A DNA stretch of 64,000 bases from Pseudocolwellia sp. AS88 (GTDB taxonomy: Bacteria; Pseudomonadota; Gammaproteobacteria; Enterobacterales; Alteromonadaceae). The notes below the pieces were generated by a model. That model saw only the letters and a list, made by a program, of their open reading frames with translations. It did no database searches and had not been told where the DNA came from. Every line of letters begins with the position of its first letter. Within the stretch, counting starts at the first letter, position 1. The DNA lies in assembly GCF_030551755.1 (NCBI RefSeq), contig NZ_JAUPEC010000023.1:1-64000 (forward strand), read 5' to 3'. Position numbers and translations under genes: made by a program. Below, piece by piece: positions 53,089 to 63,915 of this stretch.

Positions 53089-54252
53089 ATGATATCTATA
53101 TTTAATAAGGTTGATGTTTTAGCGGGTAATAAACAGCAAAGTAGCTGCGCTAAGTGTATTCAAACATTATTATCTAAAACACTCGTTTGTGTGTTTATGT
53201 CCACTTTTGTTTTTTCAGCTTGGGCCAAACCCATCATATTTGATAATGACATGGCTATAGATGATTGGGCTGCGTTACTATTTTTACTCCAACACCCACA
53301 TTCAGATGTTGTCGCTATTACCATCTCAGCTAGCGGTGAAAGCCATTGCGCTCCTGGTTTAATCAACGCTAATGCGCTACTTGATTTATCGAAGTACAGT
53401 TTACCATCTGTAGACGTTGCCTGTGGCGATGATGAGCCGTTAGATGGTTATGCTGTTTTCCCTGATGCGTGGCGAACAGATTCGGATACATTGTCAGGTG
53501 TTAAACTCCCTAAAAGTAAGAGAGAGGCTTTATCAATACATGCCGTTGAAGTTATTCATAAAGCGATAGGTGAAGCTACAGAGCCAGTTGTAATTGTTGC
53601 CACAGGAACTTTAACGAATATAGCTCAATGGATTGAGAAATATCCTGAAGACATAAAACAAGTTTCAAGATTGATTATAATGGGCGGAAATGTTGAAGCA
53701 CCAGGTAATATCATAGTTCCTAACTTTACTGACGGACACCCAAATGTAAGTGCTGAATGGAACATATTTATAGATCCTCTAGCAGCTGACATTGTATTTG
53801 CTGCGGGTTTACCTATTGAATTAGTCGGTTTAGATGTTACCAATACAGTAAGAGTAACCTCTGCTTTTGCTCGTGATTTTAAGCAAAAAGTTAACACGCC
53901 AGGTGCAAAGTTTTGGGATGAAGTGCTAGACAATAATGACTGGTTTATTGACTCAGGTGAATATTATTTTTGGGATACGTTAGCAGCCTTAATTGCTGTT
54001 GAGCCTTCGCTATGTGAAGGTTACATGGGCTCGTATCGCGTTGAACATAAAACAACAAATAAACCTTGGTTACCTACGTCAGATGTTAATATGGTTAAAC
54101 AGCGTTGGGATGGTAAAGCTCGTCAACATTTAGATGCAGAATTGGCTGGTAAGTTGGTAGAATCAACAGATTATCCTGCAATAAAGGTCTGTACAAAAAC
54201 AGCACCTGATAAAGTGTTTAGTTTGTTTACTGAAACTCTTAACAAACAATAG
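53089..54252 (+). CDS. Exported nucleoside hydrolase
   Basis: This 387-residue inosine/uridine-preferring nucleoside hydrolase family protein has an N-terminal signal: a polar start, a hydrophobic stretch at about 29-44, and cleavage near AWA|KP. The calcium-binding motif at the start of the domain reads FDNDMAIDDWAALLFL; the usual form is DxDxGxDD, so the first and third Asp plus the DD pair are kept. AGGAAG precedes the ATG at 53089. It should release ribose and bases from nucleosides in the periplasm. Confidence 0.9.
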   Translation: MISIFNKVDVLAGNKQQSSCAKCIQTLLSKTLVCVFMSTFVFSAWAKPIIFDNDMAIDDWAALLFLLQHPHSDVVAITISASGESHCAPGLINANALLDLSKYSLPSVDVACGDDEPLDGYAVFPDAWRTDSDTLSGVKLPKSKREALSIHAVEVIHKAIGEATEPVVIVATGTLTNIAQWIEKYPEDIKQVSRLIIMGGNVEAPGNIIVPNFTDGHPNVSAEWNIFIDPLAADIVFAAGLPIELVGLDVTNTVRVTSAFARDFKQKVNTPGAKFWDEVLDNNDWFIDSGEYYFWDTLAALIAVEPSLCEGYMGSYRVEHKTTNKPWLPTSDVNMVKQRWDGKARQHLDAELAGKLVESTDYPAIKVCTKTAPDKVFSLFTETLNKQ

Positions 54253-54408
54253 AAGATTTATGTAATGCACTTTACTGGACTGTAGAACTTAAAAGTTGAA
54301 TTTATCCTGTGTAAAACAGATTTAATCTTGGAAGATTAATAGACCCTAAGTGCGTTAAAGTGCATTGAAAATCATGAAGCTAAATATAGGTTAAGGCAGT
54401 GAATTGAT

Positions 54409-54454
54409 AAAACGAAGAGGAAATAATTGTACTCTTTAACTTACTCTTCGTTTT
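54409..54454. terminator. Bidirectional terminator between nucleoside hydrolase and cmoB
   Basis: AAAACGAAGAG (54409-54419) / CTCTTCGTTTT (54444-54454) is an 11-bp perfect stem, A-rich on the left and T-rich on the right, between converging genes. Confidence 0.7.
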
Positions 54455-54469
54455 AAATGGGAAACTTAC

Positions 54470-55435
54470 TTAAATATTAGCTATAAAAATAGCTCTTTTA
54501 GGGGCAGGGTAGCCTTCAATAGTTTTGCTTGGATCGTTAGGATCTAAAAAGTCTTCTAACGATTCAGTATCTATCCAATCAGTTTTTCGTTGTTCATCTA
54601 AAGCTGTCACATCAGTATTAACAACTTTTATGTTTTTAAATCCACAACGCTCCATCCAAGCTACCATAGCGTCACAGCTTGGTAAAAACCAAACGTTTCT
54701 CATTTTAGCGTAACGTTCGCCAGGCACTAATACCGTATTAATGTCACCGTCAACTACTAAGGTTTCTAATACCAATTCGCCGCCTTTAGCCAACTGAGCT
54801 TTTAATTGGTATAAAAAGTCGATAGGGGATTTTCTGTGGTAAAGCACGCCCATAGCGAAAACCGTATCAAAGGCTTTTAGTTCAGGTAAATCTTCTACAC
54901 CTAAAGGTAATAAGTGCACATTATCGTCTTGCGCAAAATGTTTAACGGCATTAAATTGCATAAAGAATAATTGTGTTGGATCTATGCCCACAACAAACTT
55001 AGCGCCTGCGCCTCGCATTCTCCATAAATGATAACCACTGCCACAGCCAATATCTAAAACATATCGGTTCGATAAATCACTGATATGTGGAGCTAACCTG
55101 TCCCACTTAAAATCTGAACGCCATTCAGTATCTACGTGTAATCCGTGAATATGATATGGACCTTTACGCCAAGGTTTGAATTTTTTCAGTAGATTTTCAA
55201 TGCGCTTAAACTCACCGGCATTAATATCTGTTTCTGCGCCAATGGTTACGCTATTACTTAAATCGATTGAAGAAGGCGTAGTATTAGGCAGAGCATCTAA
55301 GGTTTTTTCCCAGTGAGAGAATTCACCATGTAACTCACTTTTTTGCCAAGCCGTTAACTGAGCAGGTAAAACATTAAGCCATGAACTTAAACGATTTTGC
55401 GCGATGAGTTGGTAAAATTTATTGAATGAAATCAT
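54470..55435 (-). CDS. cmoB: tRNA U34 carboxymethyltransferase CmoB
   Basis: This 321-residue enzyme transfers a carboxymethyl group from carboxy-SAM to 5-hydroxyuridine at the wobble position. The methyltransferase motif I is [15 protein letters not shown] (about 119-133). [25 protein letters not shown] is a typical CmoB segment. Its ATG overlaps the cmoA stop by four bases. Confidence 0.96.
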   Translation of the reverse strand: MISFNKFYQLIAQNRLSSWLNVLPAQLTAWQKSELHGEFSHWEKTLDALPNTTPSSIDLSNSVTIGAETDINAGEFKRIENLLKKFKPWRKGPYHIHGLHVDTEWRSDFKWDRLAPHISDLSNRYVLDIGCGSGYHLWRMRGAGAKFVVGIDPTQLFFMQFNAVKHFAQDDNVHLLPLGVEDLPELKAFDTVFAMGVLYHRKSPIDFLYQLKAQLAKGGELVLETLVVDGDINTVLVPGERYAKMRNVWFLPSCDAMVAWMERCGFKNIKVVNTDVTALDEQRKTDWIDTESLEDFLDPNDPSKTIEGYPAPKRAIFIANI

Positions 55436-56166
55436 TTTATTGCAACAAGTGACATGAAATTAAAACATTGAAACCACTGATTAACGTGATTAAAACCTGA
55501 ATCTTTAAGTCTAGATAAATGAGTTTCTAAACTGTCTGGGCGCATAACGTTTTCTAACGCCGTTCTTTTTTGTGCTATTTCTAATTCGCTATAACCATTG
55601 GCTCGTTTAAAGTCATGATGCAAATCAATCAATAACTCATTACAAACATCGTCGGCAGCTTCTAATTTCTCAGACAATACCAAAATGCCACCTGGCTTTA
55701 AGCCGTCATAAATCTTTTGAATTAGACCCTGACGTACTTCAGGTTCAATAAACTGCAATGTAAAGTTAAGCACAACCATTGAAGCATTATTTATTTCAGT
55801 TTCTAAAATATTACCTTCACGAATATCAACATCCGACACACCTTTAAAAGCGTTAACGTGCATTTTACAACGTTCAACCATAGCCGACGAATTATCAATA
55901 CCGATAATTGAGCAGTCTTTTTGCACTATCGATTTCTTCATCGCTATTGTTGCGGCACCTAATGAACAACCAAGGTCATAAATATTAGTATGAGCTTGAG
56001 CGTATTGGTGGCTTAAATTACCTATGGTATTAATAATTGTATTGTAACCAGGCACAGAGCGAGAAATCATGTCAGGGAAAACCTCAACAACTTGCTCATC
56101 AAAGGCGAAGTCTTTTATTTGAGATTTTTTACTTGAGAAAATAAGATCAGTATCAGAATTTGTCAT
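55432..56166 (-). CDS. cmoA: Carboxy-SAM synthase CmoA
   Basis: This protein of about 244 residues converts SAM and prephenate into carboxy-SAM, the donor used by CmoB. The SAM motif is [13 protein letters not shown], with [22 protein letters not shown] near the start. ATG 56166 is preferred to a TTG two codons upstream. Its use of prephenate links it loosely to the aromatic pathway, but no shared regulation is visible. Confidence 0.95.
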   Translation of the reverse strand: MTNSDTDLIFSSKKSQIKDFAFDEQVVEVFPDMISRSVPGYNTIINTIGNLSHQYAQAHTNIYDLGCSLGAATIAMKKSIVQKDCSIIGIDNSSAMVERCKMHVNAFKGVSDVDIREGNILETEINNASMVVLNFTLQFIEPEVRQGLIQKIYDGLKPGGILVLSEKLEAADDVCNELLIDLHHDFKRANGYSELEIAQKRTALENVMRPDSLETHLSRLKDSGFNHVNQWFQCFNFMSLVAIK

Positions 56167-56406
56167 TAGCAATCTTTGAAAAAATAGCGGTATAACAAGT
56201 ATTTTAACCGAAATTTATAAGGCAAACCATAAACACCCTATGATTAATTAACACAGATCAATATTTGACTGCATTTCTATAGCCGTATCATCGATTTATT
56301 AATGCCTCAGAGGTGACATTACTTCTCAGTGCTATATAATATCGCCAATTTTTATATTCATTAGCTTGTGAATTAATCACAAGTGCAGATGCTCAGGAAT
56401 TGCTAA

Positions 56407-58188
56407 ATGCGTACTATGTATTGTGGTGAGGTTAACGAATCTCATGTTGGTCAAGAAGTTACTCTTTGTGGTTGGGTTAATCGCCGTCGTGATTTAGGCG
56501 CAGTTATCTTTTTAGATTTAAGAGATAGAGAAGGTATGGTTCAGGTTGTTTATGATCCAGACTTACCAGAAGTTATCGCTAAAGCGAACACATTAAGAAA
56601 CGAATTTTGTGTACAAATTAAAGGTAAAGTTCGTGCTCGCCCTGAAGGTCAAATCAATAAAGATATGGCAACTGGCGCTATCGAGATACTTGGTTTAGAG
56701 CTAAACATCTTAAACAAAGCCGCTCCATTACCATTAGATTCAAACCAAACAAACTCTGAAGAGCAGCGTTTAAAATACCGTTACTTAGATTTACGTCGTC
56801 CTGAAATGACAGAGCGTTTACGTTTCCGTGCAAAAGTTACAGCTTCAGTTCGTGAATCTTTAGAAAACTTAGGCTTTTTAGATATTGAAACGCCAATCCT
56901 AACGGCTGCAACTCCTGAAGGCGCAAGAGATTACTTAGTACCAAGTCGTACTCATAAAGGTCAATTCTTTGCATTGCCACAATCTCCACAATTATTTAAA
57001 CAATTGTTGATGATGTCGGGTATGGAACGTTATTACCAAATCGTAAAATGTTTCCGTGATGAAGATTTACGTGCTGATCGCCAACCTGAATTTACACAAA
57101 TAGATATTGAAACGTCATTCATGTCGTCTGATCAAGTGATGGAAGTCACTGAAAAAATGATCCGTGAGCTTTTCTTAAAACTACTGAACGTAGATTTAGG
57201 CGAATTTCCACGTATGCCATACTCAGAAGCAATGACACGTTTTGGTTCAGACAAGCCAGATTTACGTAATCCATTAGAAATTGTAGACGTTGCTGATATT
57301 TTGAAAGACGTTGAATTCAAAGTATTCTCAGGCCCAGCTAACGATCCTAAAGGTCGTGTTTCAGTTATTTGTGTTCCTGATGGCGCATCTAAATTCTCAC
57401 GTAAAAACATCGACGACTTAACTAAGTTTGTTGGTATTTACGGCGCTAAAGGTATGCCTTGGTTAAAAGTGAACGATAGAGCTGCAGGGCTTGAAGGTTT
57501 ACAATCGCCAATCCTTAAATTCTTAACTGAAGAATCTGTTAACGCTTTACTTGATAGAGCTAACGCAAAAGATGGCGACATCGTATTCTTCGGTTCAGAC
57601 ACTTACAACGTAGTAACTGAATCATTAGGTGCTTTACGTCTAAAATTAGGTGAAGACTTAGACTTACTTCAAGGTGAGTGGAAGCCGTTATGGGTAGTTG
57701 ATTTCCCAATGTTTGAAGAAGTAGATGGGCACATGCACGCTATTCATCATCCATTTACAGCGCCTACTAACTTAACTGCTGAACAACTTGAAGCTAACCC
57801 TGTAGGCGCGTTATCTGACGCATACGACATGGTATTAAACGGTTGTGAATTAGGTGGTGGTTCTGTTCGTATTCATAATCAAGACATGCAAGCTGCAGTA
57901 TTTAGAATTTTAGGTATTAGCGACGAAGAAGCTCAAGAGAAATTTGGTTTCTTACTTGAAGCATTACAATACGGTGCTCCACCGCATGCTGGTTTAGCGT
58001 TTGGTTTAGATCGTTTAGTCATGTTAATGACTGGCGCTACTTCTATCAGAGACGTAATGGCATTCCCTAAAACAACAACAGCAGCATGTCCTTTAACGAA
58101 TGCTCCTGGTCAAGCAAATCCAGCACAACTAGTTGAGTTAGGTATTGCAACATTACCAAAAGAAGCTAAAGCTCCATCTGAAGATTAA
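56407..58188 (+). CDS. aspS: Aspartyl-tRNA synthetase
   Basis: This 593-residue class II synthetase has the OB-fold anticodon-binding domain at about 1-105 ([22 protein letters not shown]). Class II motif 2 is near [18 protein letters not shown] (about 217-234), followed by the bacterial GAD insertion and motif 3 [13 protein letters not shown] (about 531-543). Full length for the bacterial type. Confidence 0.98.
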   Translation: MRTMYCGEVNESHVGQEVTLCGWVNRRRDLGAVIFLDLRDREGMVQVVYDPDLPEVIAKANTLRNEFCVQIKGKVRARPEGQINKDMATGAIEILGLELNILNKAAPLPLDSNQTNSEEQRLKYRYLDLRRPEMTERLRFRAKVTASVRESLENLGFLDIETPILTAATPEGARDYLVPSRTHKGQFFALPQSPQLFKQLLMMSGMERYYQIVKCFRDEDLRADRQPEFTQIDIETSFMSSDQVMEVTEKMIRELFLKLLNVDLGEFPRMPYSEAMTRFGSDKPDLRNPLEIVDVADILKDVEFKVFSGPANDPKGRVSVICVPDGASKFSRKNIDDLTKFVGIYGAKGMPWLKVNDRAAGLEGLQSPILKFLTEESVNALLDRANAKDGDIVFFGSDTYNVVTESLGALRLKLGEDLDLLQGEWKPLWVVDFPMFEEVDGHMHAIHHPFTAPTNLTAEQLEANPVGALSDAYDMVLNGCELGGGSVRIHNQDMQAAVFRILGISDEEAQEKFGFLLEALQYGAPPHAGLAFGLDRLVMLMTGATSIRDVMAFPKTTTAACPLTNAPGQANPAQLVELGIATLPKEAKAPSED

Positions 58189-58239
58189 TCTTTAGATTTT
58201 AGTCTCTGTATTAAGCAGAGTATTAAATTTAAATAAATG

Positions 58240-58274
58240 AAAAACCTGGATATTGTATATTCAGGTTTTTTTTT
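58240..58274 (+). terminator. aspS terminator
   Basis: AAAAACCTG (58240-58248) with inner ATAT pairing, then CAGGTTTTTTTTT (58262-58274), forms a strong intrinsic terminator. Confidence 0.9.
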
Positions 58275-58373
58275 GAGCTTTTTTCTATTTTATTATTAAA
58301 TATAGACACTTATTGAATATAAACTTGCAAGTACAGAATATTGAAATATGATTAAACTCTAAGGCGTATATTT

Positions 58374-60665
58374 TTGAGTAGCATTATCATTAAATTCTTT
58401 GCTCTAATTATCTTTATTGGATTTGGTTTTACTTCACTGGCTCATGCAAATGAGAAAGTTGTACTGAAATTAAAGTGGACACATCAATTTCAATTTGCAG
58501 GCTATTACGCAGCAAAAGAGCAAGGCTATTATCGAGAGCTTGGATTTGATGTAGATATTCAAGAGCGTAATCGAGACACCAGCCCTGTTGATGATGTACT
58601 TAACAAACAAGCGACGTTTGGTGTAACCGACTCAAGTATTGTTTTACATCGTTTGCAAAATAAACCTGTTGTTGTACTTGGCACTATCTATCAGCATAGT
58701 CCTTTAGTTTTAATGGCGCTAGCAGACTCTAATATTAGAAGGCCCGAAGATTTAATCAATAAAAACATCTCTTTTCAAAAGGGGATCGATGGTGCTTCAA
58801 TTACAGCACTGCTAGCAGCTGCAGGCATCACCGAAAAAGACTACAACTACATACCTTTTACGTTTGATAACGATATGTTGCTTAATAGTGATGTAGACGC
58901 TTTTTCTGTTTACATCACAAATCAACCTGGGTATTACGAACTTAAAGGTCATCAAGTTACCATTATTGACCCTCTAAACTATGGTATCGATTTTTATGGC
59001 GATATGATTTTTACCTCTCAAGAATATGTAGAAGAGTATCCGGAGCGTGCACAAGCTTTTATGGAAGCAACTATTAAAGGTTGGATATACGCACTTAAAT
59101 ATCAAGAAGATACCGTTGATTTAATCATTAGCAAATATGGTGTTAAAACAGATAAAACAGTACTGATGCAAGAAGCATCTAAAACAAGAAAATTAGTACA
59201 TTCAGAAGTTATTCCTATTGGTTCAGTCTCTAAAAATCGCTTTATTCGTATTGCTCAAATATATCGAGAACTTGGCTTAGTTGATGTTGATACAACTTTA
59301 GACGGCTTGATAATAGACGATTACTTAAACGCGGATAATGGCATTAATCGCTCTTACGTATTTGGCATAGTGGGTTTCTTTTTAGCGGTATTAATCGTTT
59401 TTATGATTTTTAACCGTAAATTACAAAAAACCGTTCAAGAAAAAACCGCAGCTTTACAGTCTTTAAATATAGATCTTGTGCAAAAAAATACCATTGTTAG
59501 TTCGCAAAACGATCTTTTAGAGAAAGAAAAAGAAAAAGCCGAAATAGCTAATAACGCGAAAAGTTTATTTGTGGCTAATATGAGTCATGAAATCCGAACG
59601 CCAATGAACGGAATTTATGGATCATTACAATTATTAGAAAATGAAAAGCTATCTGAAAATGGCAGCGAGTTAGTCGAAAGTGCAATTTCATCAACTAAAA
59701 ATTTATTGACCATAGTAAATGATATTTTAGACTTTTCTAAAATTGAAGCCGGACAAATACAGCTTGAATCTCATCCTTTTAATTTACTCGAACTCGTTAA
59801 AGAGCTTGAAAGTAACTTTAGTCCGTTAACCAAAACGAAAAAATTAACTTTTACGACAAATATTGAAGAGGGTGTTCAATCTTATTGGATTGGCGATCAA
59901 GTTCGTATAAAACAGATCGTTGCTAATTTAATATCTAACTCAGTTAAATTTACTGAGAGCGGCTCTATAACCTTGGTGGTTTCTTTAGCGTCTGATGGGC
60001 TTGAAGGTATTACATTTACTGTTAAAGATACGGGTATTGGGATGGACAAAGTAACAGTAAATAAAGTCTTCCAACAATTTACTCAAGCGGATCCATCAAC
60101 AACCCGTAAATATGGTGGTACTGGGTTAGGTATGGCTATATCAAGGGATCTAACAAAATTAATGGAGGGTGAAATTAAAGTTGAAAGTGAACTTGGTCTC
60201 GGTTCAACATTCTCCGTATATTTACCTATTCATAAATCTGAAAATCAAATAAGTAAGGTAACTGAGGCTCTAGTCGCCGATGAAATGATTATTCCTGAAT
60301 TACAAAGCAAAACAATACTTGTCGCTGAAGATAATCGCATTAATCAGAAGGTTGTTACAAAAATGCTTGAGCTAACCAAAGCTAAAGTGATTATTGCGCA
60401 AAACGGACTTGAAGCCATAGCCCTATATAAACAAGAGCAACCCGACATTATTTTAATGGATATACAAATGCCAGAGCTTGATGGCGTAAAAGCTTGCCAA
60501 GAAATTCGTTACCTTGACCACGATATAAAAATTATCGCTTTAACCGCTAACGTAATGAAGAAAGAAGTTGAGCATTATCTAAATTCTGGCTTCAATGCTC
60601 ATGTTGCGAAACCTATTGTGCAACGTAATTTATATGAAATACTGTCTGAAAGCTTTGGAAAATAA
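58374..60665 (+). CDS. Hybrid histidine kinase with NMT1/THI5-like sensor
   Basis: This 763-residue protein has a signal anchor (about 1-25) and a periplasmic NMT1/THI5-type solute-binding domain (about 28-310; [22 protein letters not shown]). A membrane helix (about 327-345) and a coiled coil follow. HisKA carries the phosphorylated His in [12 protein letters not shown] (about 405), then the HATPase (GTGLGMA), and a C-terminal receiver with Asp in [12 protein letters not shown] (about 697). It starts at TTG with AAGG upstream. The ligand may be a thiamine-pyrimidine-like or other small compound; no output gene is adjacent. Confidence 0.9.
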   Translation: MSSIIIKFFALIIFIGFGFTSLAHANEKVVLKLKWTHQFQFAGYYAAKEQGYYRELGFDVDIQERNRDTSPVDDVLNKQATFGVTDSSIVLHRLQNKPVVVLGTIYQHSPLVLMALADSNIRRPEDLINKNISFQKGIDGASITALLAAAGITEKDYNYIPFTFDNDMLLNSDVDAFSVYITNQPGYYELKGHQVTIIDPLNYGIDFYGDMIFTSQEYVEEYPERAQAFMEATIKGWIYALKYQEDTVDLIISKYGVKTDKTVLMQEASKTRKLVHSEVIPIGSVSKNRFIRIAQIYRELGLVDVDTTLDGLIIDDYLNADNGINRSYVFGIVGFFLAVLIVFMIFNRKLQKTVQEKTAALQSLNIDLVQKNTIVSSQNDLLEKEKEKAEIANNAKSLFVANMSHEIRTPMNGIYGSLQLLENEKLSENGSELVESAISSTKNLLTIVNDILDFSKIEAGQIQLESHPFNLLELVKELESNFSPLTKTKKLTFTTNIEEGVQSYWIGDQVRIKQIVANLISNSVKFTESGSITLVVSLASDGLEGITFTVKDTGIGMDKVTVNKVFQQFTQADPSTTRKYGGTGLGMAISRDLTKLMEGEIKVESELGLGSTFSVYLPIHKSENQISKVTEALVADEMIIPELQSKTILVAEDNRINQKVVTKMLELTKAKVIIAQNGLEAIALYKQEQPDIILMDIQMPELDGVKACQEIRYLDHDIKIIALTANVMKKEVEHYLNSGFNAHVAKPIVQRNLYEILSESFGK

Positions 60666-60741
60666 ATAACAAGCTAACTTAGTTTATTTACTTAAAACTG
60701 ATAAACTCTGCCGCTCATACATATAAGAATCAGGTTTAAAT

Positions 60742-61284
60742 TTGTCTATTATTCTCGGCATAGATCCCGGCTCTCGGATCACAGGCTACGGCGTTATAAA
60801 AAAAGAAGGACGGAAGTTAACCTATCTTGGTAGTGGTTGTATTAAAGCTTTTTCTAAATCGAAAGAAGAAGGTGATAATGCTTTTAGTGACCGACTACAA
60901 ACCATCTTTGCTGGTGTATCTGAACTTATCATCCAATTTTCACCCGAACTTTTTGCCATAGAAGAAGTGTTTATGGGAGTGAATCCTGGTGGAGCCTTAA
61001 AATTAGGTCAAGCACGAGGGGCAGCTATTGTTGCAGCGACCAGCAGAGGATTACCTGTAGCAGAATACTCAGCCCGACAAATTAAGCAATCGGTTGTGGG
61101 TACAGGCGCGGCGGATAAAAGCCAAGTACAACACATGGTTAAAACCTTATTAAAGTTACCAGGTACTCCACAAGCTGATGCAGCCGATGCATTAGCTATT
61201 GCTTTGTGTCATGCTCATAGTTATGAATCACTAGGAAAAATGTCCGGACAAGTAGTGAAAACTGTACGTGGTCGACTAAGGTAA
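60742..61284 (+). CDS. ruvC: Holliday junction resolvase RuvC
   Basis: This 180-residue endonuclease resolves Holliday junctions with RuvAB. Catalytic acidic residues are visible in [14 protein letters not shown] (Asp7), FAIEEVFMG (Glu about 67) and [12 protein letters not shown] (Asp pair about 140). It starts with TTG; no in-frame ATG would give the conserved N-terminus. Confidence 0.97.
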   Translation: MSIILGIDPGSRITGYGVIKKEGRKLTYLGSGCIKAFSKSKEEGDNAFSDRLQTIFAGVSELIIQFSPELFAIEEVFMGVNPGGALKLGQARGAAIVAATSRGLPVAEYSARQIKQSVVGTGAADKSQVQHMVKTLLKLPGTPQADAADALAIALCHAHSYESLGKMSGQVVKTVRGRLR

Positions 61285-61380
61285 TTATTTTTTAAACTCA
61301 GTTTAAATATACAGTTAAAATAATTTACTGTGTATATGAACAGTGTTACTCTGTGCCAAACTAATTGTCTGGAGAATAGT

Positions 61381-61998
61381 TTGATAGGTCGTTTACGTGG
61401 ATTGTTACTTGAAAAAACAGCGCCTGAGATTTTAATAGAATGTAATGGTGTGGGTTATGAAGTAACTATGCCAATGACAAGCATTTACACCTTACCTGAA
61501 ACCAATAAAGAAGCCGTTATATATACGCACTTTGTCGTAAGAGAAGATGCGCAATTACTCTATGGTTTTGCTAACAAAGTAGAACGTAAATTATTCAGAC
61601 TGTTAATTAAAGTCAATGGTGTAGGTCCAAAACTTGGCTTAGCTATTTTATCTAGCATGTCGGCAGATCAGTTTGTAAGTTGCGTTATTCATGACGACCT
61701 AACCACCATAGTTAAAATTCCGGGTGTTGGTAAAAAAACCGCTGAGCGTTTACTAATAGAAATGCGAGATCGCCTTAAAGATTGGCAGCTTGATGTTAAC
61801 TCGTCAGAAATTGATAACATTCTTGTACCAAATACCGTTGAAAATACCTTTGTTAATGACGAGAAGGGCGATGCAATAAATGCGTTAATCTCTTTAGGTT
61901 ATACTCAAACACAAGCCGATAAAGCGGTTAAGTCTGTTTTCCAAAAAGGCATGAAGAGCGAAGATATTATCCGCCATTCATTAAAAGCCATGTTATAA
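61381..61998 (+). CDS. ruvA: Holliday junction helicase subunit RuvA
   Basis: This 205-residue DNA-binding subunit targets RuvB to junctions. The start at TTG 61381 gives the conserved MIGRLRG N-terminus and has GGAG upstream. A longer frame from 61330 is unlikely. Helix-hairpin-helix motifs ([29 protein letters not shown]) and a C-terminal RuvB-binding three-helix domain (about 157-205) are present. Confidence 0.96.
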   Translation: MIGRLRGLLLEKTAPEILIECNGVGYEVTMPMTSIYTLPETNKEAVIYTHFVVREDAQLLYGFANKVERKLFRLLIKVNGVGPKLGLAILSSMSADQFVSCVIHDDLTTIVKIPGVGKKTAERLLIEMRDRLKDWQLDVNSSEIDNILVPNTVENTFVNDEKGDAINALISLGYTQTQADKAVKSVFQKGMKSEDIIRHSLKAML

Positions 61999-62082
61999 AT
62001 TTTTACTGAAAAATATAAAGTTAAACAGTAAAGTAAGTACCACTTAAGATAAACACAAAATACAAATACAGAGAATGTTGAA

Positions 62083-63093
62083 ATGATTGAAGCTGATCGC
62101 TTAATTGAACCACAAGTAATGCACGAAGAAGAAAGTATCGATCGTGCAATACGTCCTAAAATGTTGGTCGATTACACAGGTCAAGATCACGTAAAAGTAC
62201 AAATGGAGATTTTTATTTCTGCTGCACTTAAGCGAGAAGAGCCACTCGATCATTTACTTATATTCGGCCCACCAGGTTTAGGTAAAACTACCTTAGCGAA
62301 TATTGTTGCCAACGAAATGGGTGTAAATATAAGAACCACTTCAGGCCCTGTACTTGAAAAAGCCGGCGACTTAGCAGCACTTCTCACCAATCTTGAAGAA
62401 AACGACGTACTATTTATAGATGAAATACATCGTTTAAGCCCAGTTGTTGAAGAAATTTTATACCCAGCCATGGAAGACTACCAATTAGATATTATGATTG
62501 GAGAAGGGCCAGCAGCTCGCTCTATCAAATTAGATTTACCTGCCTTTACCTTAATTGGCGCAACAACACGTGCTGGCGCATTAACCTCACCACTGCGTGA
62601 TCGTTTTGGTATTGTGCAGCGCTTAGAGTTTTACAATACAAAAGATCTAACCGAAATAGTAAAACGTTCAGCTCATTTTCTTAATTTAACCATAGATCAT
62701 GAAGGTGCATTTGAAGTAGCAAGACGCTCACGAGGCACGCCACGTATAGCCAACCGTTTATTAAGACGTGTAAGAGATTACGCTGATGTGAAAACCAACG
62801 GAATTGTAAGCCAAGGCACAGCTGCATTAGCCCTTGATATGCTAGAAGTTGATCATCAAGGCTTCGACATCATGGATAGAAAACTGCTTGAAGCTATTAT
62901 CTTTAAATTTATGGGAGGTCCTGTAGGTTTAGATAACGTAGCAGCTGCAATAGGCGAAGAGCGTGAAACTATTGAAGACGTGTTAGAGCCTTTCTTAATT
63001 CAACAAGGTTTTTTACAAAGAACGCCACGCGGTAGAATTGCAACAGATCTTGCTTATCAACATTTTGGCTTAGATAGACCTGATAAAACCTAA
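62083..63093 (+). CDS. ruvB: Holliday junction branch migration ATPase RuvB
   Basis: This 336-residue AAA+ motor has Walker A GPPGLGKT (about 62-69), Walker [10 protein letters not shown] (about 110-118), sensor 1 GATTRAG, and a winged-helix C-terminus ending in the characteristic [10 protein letters not shown] and HFG. It follows ruvA by 84 bases, within which a TTTACTG/CAGTAAA hairpin (62002-62032) occurs. Confidence 0.98.
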   Translation: MIEADRLIEPQVMHEEESIDRAIRPKMLVDYTGQDHVKVQMEIFISAALKREEPLDHLLIFGPPGLGKTTLANIVANEMGVNIRTTSGPVLEKAGDLAALLTNLEENDVLFIDEIHRLSPVVEEILYPAMEDYQLDIMIGEGPAARSIKLDLPAFTLIGATTRAGALTSPLRDRFGIVQRLEFYNTKDLTEIVKRSAHFLNLTIDHEGAFEVARRSRGTPRIANRLLRRVRDYADVKTNGIVSQGTAALALDMLEVDHQGFDIMDRKLLEAIIFKFMGGPVGLDNVAAAIGEERETIEDVLEPFLIQQGFLQRTPRGRIATDLAYQHFGLDRPDKT

Positions 63094-63510
63094 GGTCTAC
63101 ATCAAACCTATTCATAAAATGCTCATATATAAAAATACAGCTTGATTATAGTACTTGCTTAGCGGGTGCTTATATTTCAGCGTATTTAATTATTTTAAAA
63201 TATACTGAGAATTAATATAGAACTATTAGAAAAATTGAGTAAAACAATAGCTGTTTTTCTTAAAAATCATCCGTTATATTTTCGTTATAACATCCAATGT
63301 TTTGAACTTATTACCTAATTTACCCCACTTATTAACGCTGCCAAACGTTTAATCTTTAAACATAAGCGTGAGTAATTAATAGGTTATTGCTTGATAATTA
63401 TTCTGTAAATAATAAAAGGTGATTGTTGTGTTTTAAATAAAAACTGAAGGTTTTGTTTTTATGTTATTTAAAGTCAATGGTTTGGGTTTTTGTTTGGTGT
63501 TTTTTAGGCA

Positions 63511-63537
63511 AAAAAAAGCCTGCATAAATATGCAGGC
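63511..63537 (-). terminator. Strong minus-strand intrinsic terminator
   Basis: GCCTGCATA (63518-63526) / TATGCAGGC (63529-63537) has a 2-nt loop, with an A-run on the plus strand before it, that is a T-run after it on the minus strand. No annotated minus-strand gene lies upstream, which is the main argument for a small RNA. Confidence 0.85.
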
Positions 63538-63657
63538 CAACTAATTATACTTTGGGGAAATTAGTTTATAAACATCACAGGGAATCATCTATGCAAAAAT
63601 AAAGTTCAGTCAAACCCGTATGGGTAATTAGCGCTTTATCTCTGTTAGATAAGAACA
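63511..63657 (-). ncRNA. Candidate minus-strand small RNA
   Basis: A promoter-like pair on the minus strand, TTGTCG (63691-63686) and TAGAAT (63669-63664) with a 16-bp spacer, predicts a start near 63657. A strong terminator, GCCTGCATA/TATGCAGGC with eight T, ends near 63511. Internal hairpins on the minus strand include CTGTT/AACAG, ACCC-ATAC-GGGT and CTAATT/AATTAG. No long frame exists; a 15-codon frame (63588-63541) is possible. It does not match a small RNA family I know. The rest of the 63094-63915 spacer shows no recognised feature. Confidence 0.5.
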
Positions 63658-63663
63658 GGTGCT

Positions 63664-63691
63664 ATTCTAACGATTAGTTAAGAAACGACAA
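63664..63691 (-). promoter_or_regulatory. Predicted sigma-70 promoter of the candidate small RNA
   Basis: On the minus strand TTGTCG (63691-63686) is followed after 16 bases by TAGAAT (63669-63664). Both boxes are one or two changes from consensus. Confidence 0.5.
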
Positions 63692-63915
63692 GCTAATTAA
63701 ATTTAGATTATTCATTAGAAAAACTAATGCGAAATTATTTACATAAAAGAGAATTAATAAATTGATACAAACTTTTCTTCTTTAATTGTTAATAAACAGT
63801 AAAATATACACTCATAAAATGTAGAAACGCTTGTTGTTTTAATAAGATATCTATTAGTATATCCATGAAAATAGTTACCTAAGCCCTAGCAGCGAAACAA
63901 AGTGGTTACTTTTTA

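Noticed and set aside
61306-61336. A LexA box in the ruv operon (ACAGT...ACTGT)
   Set aside because: The spacing and orientation do not fit CTGT-N8-ACAG; it is a plain inverted repeat between ruvC and ruvA.
61330-61380. An upstream extension of ruvA
   Set aside because: It adds residues absent from the family; the TTG at 61381 gives the conserved N-terminus and has GGAG before it.
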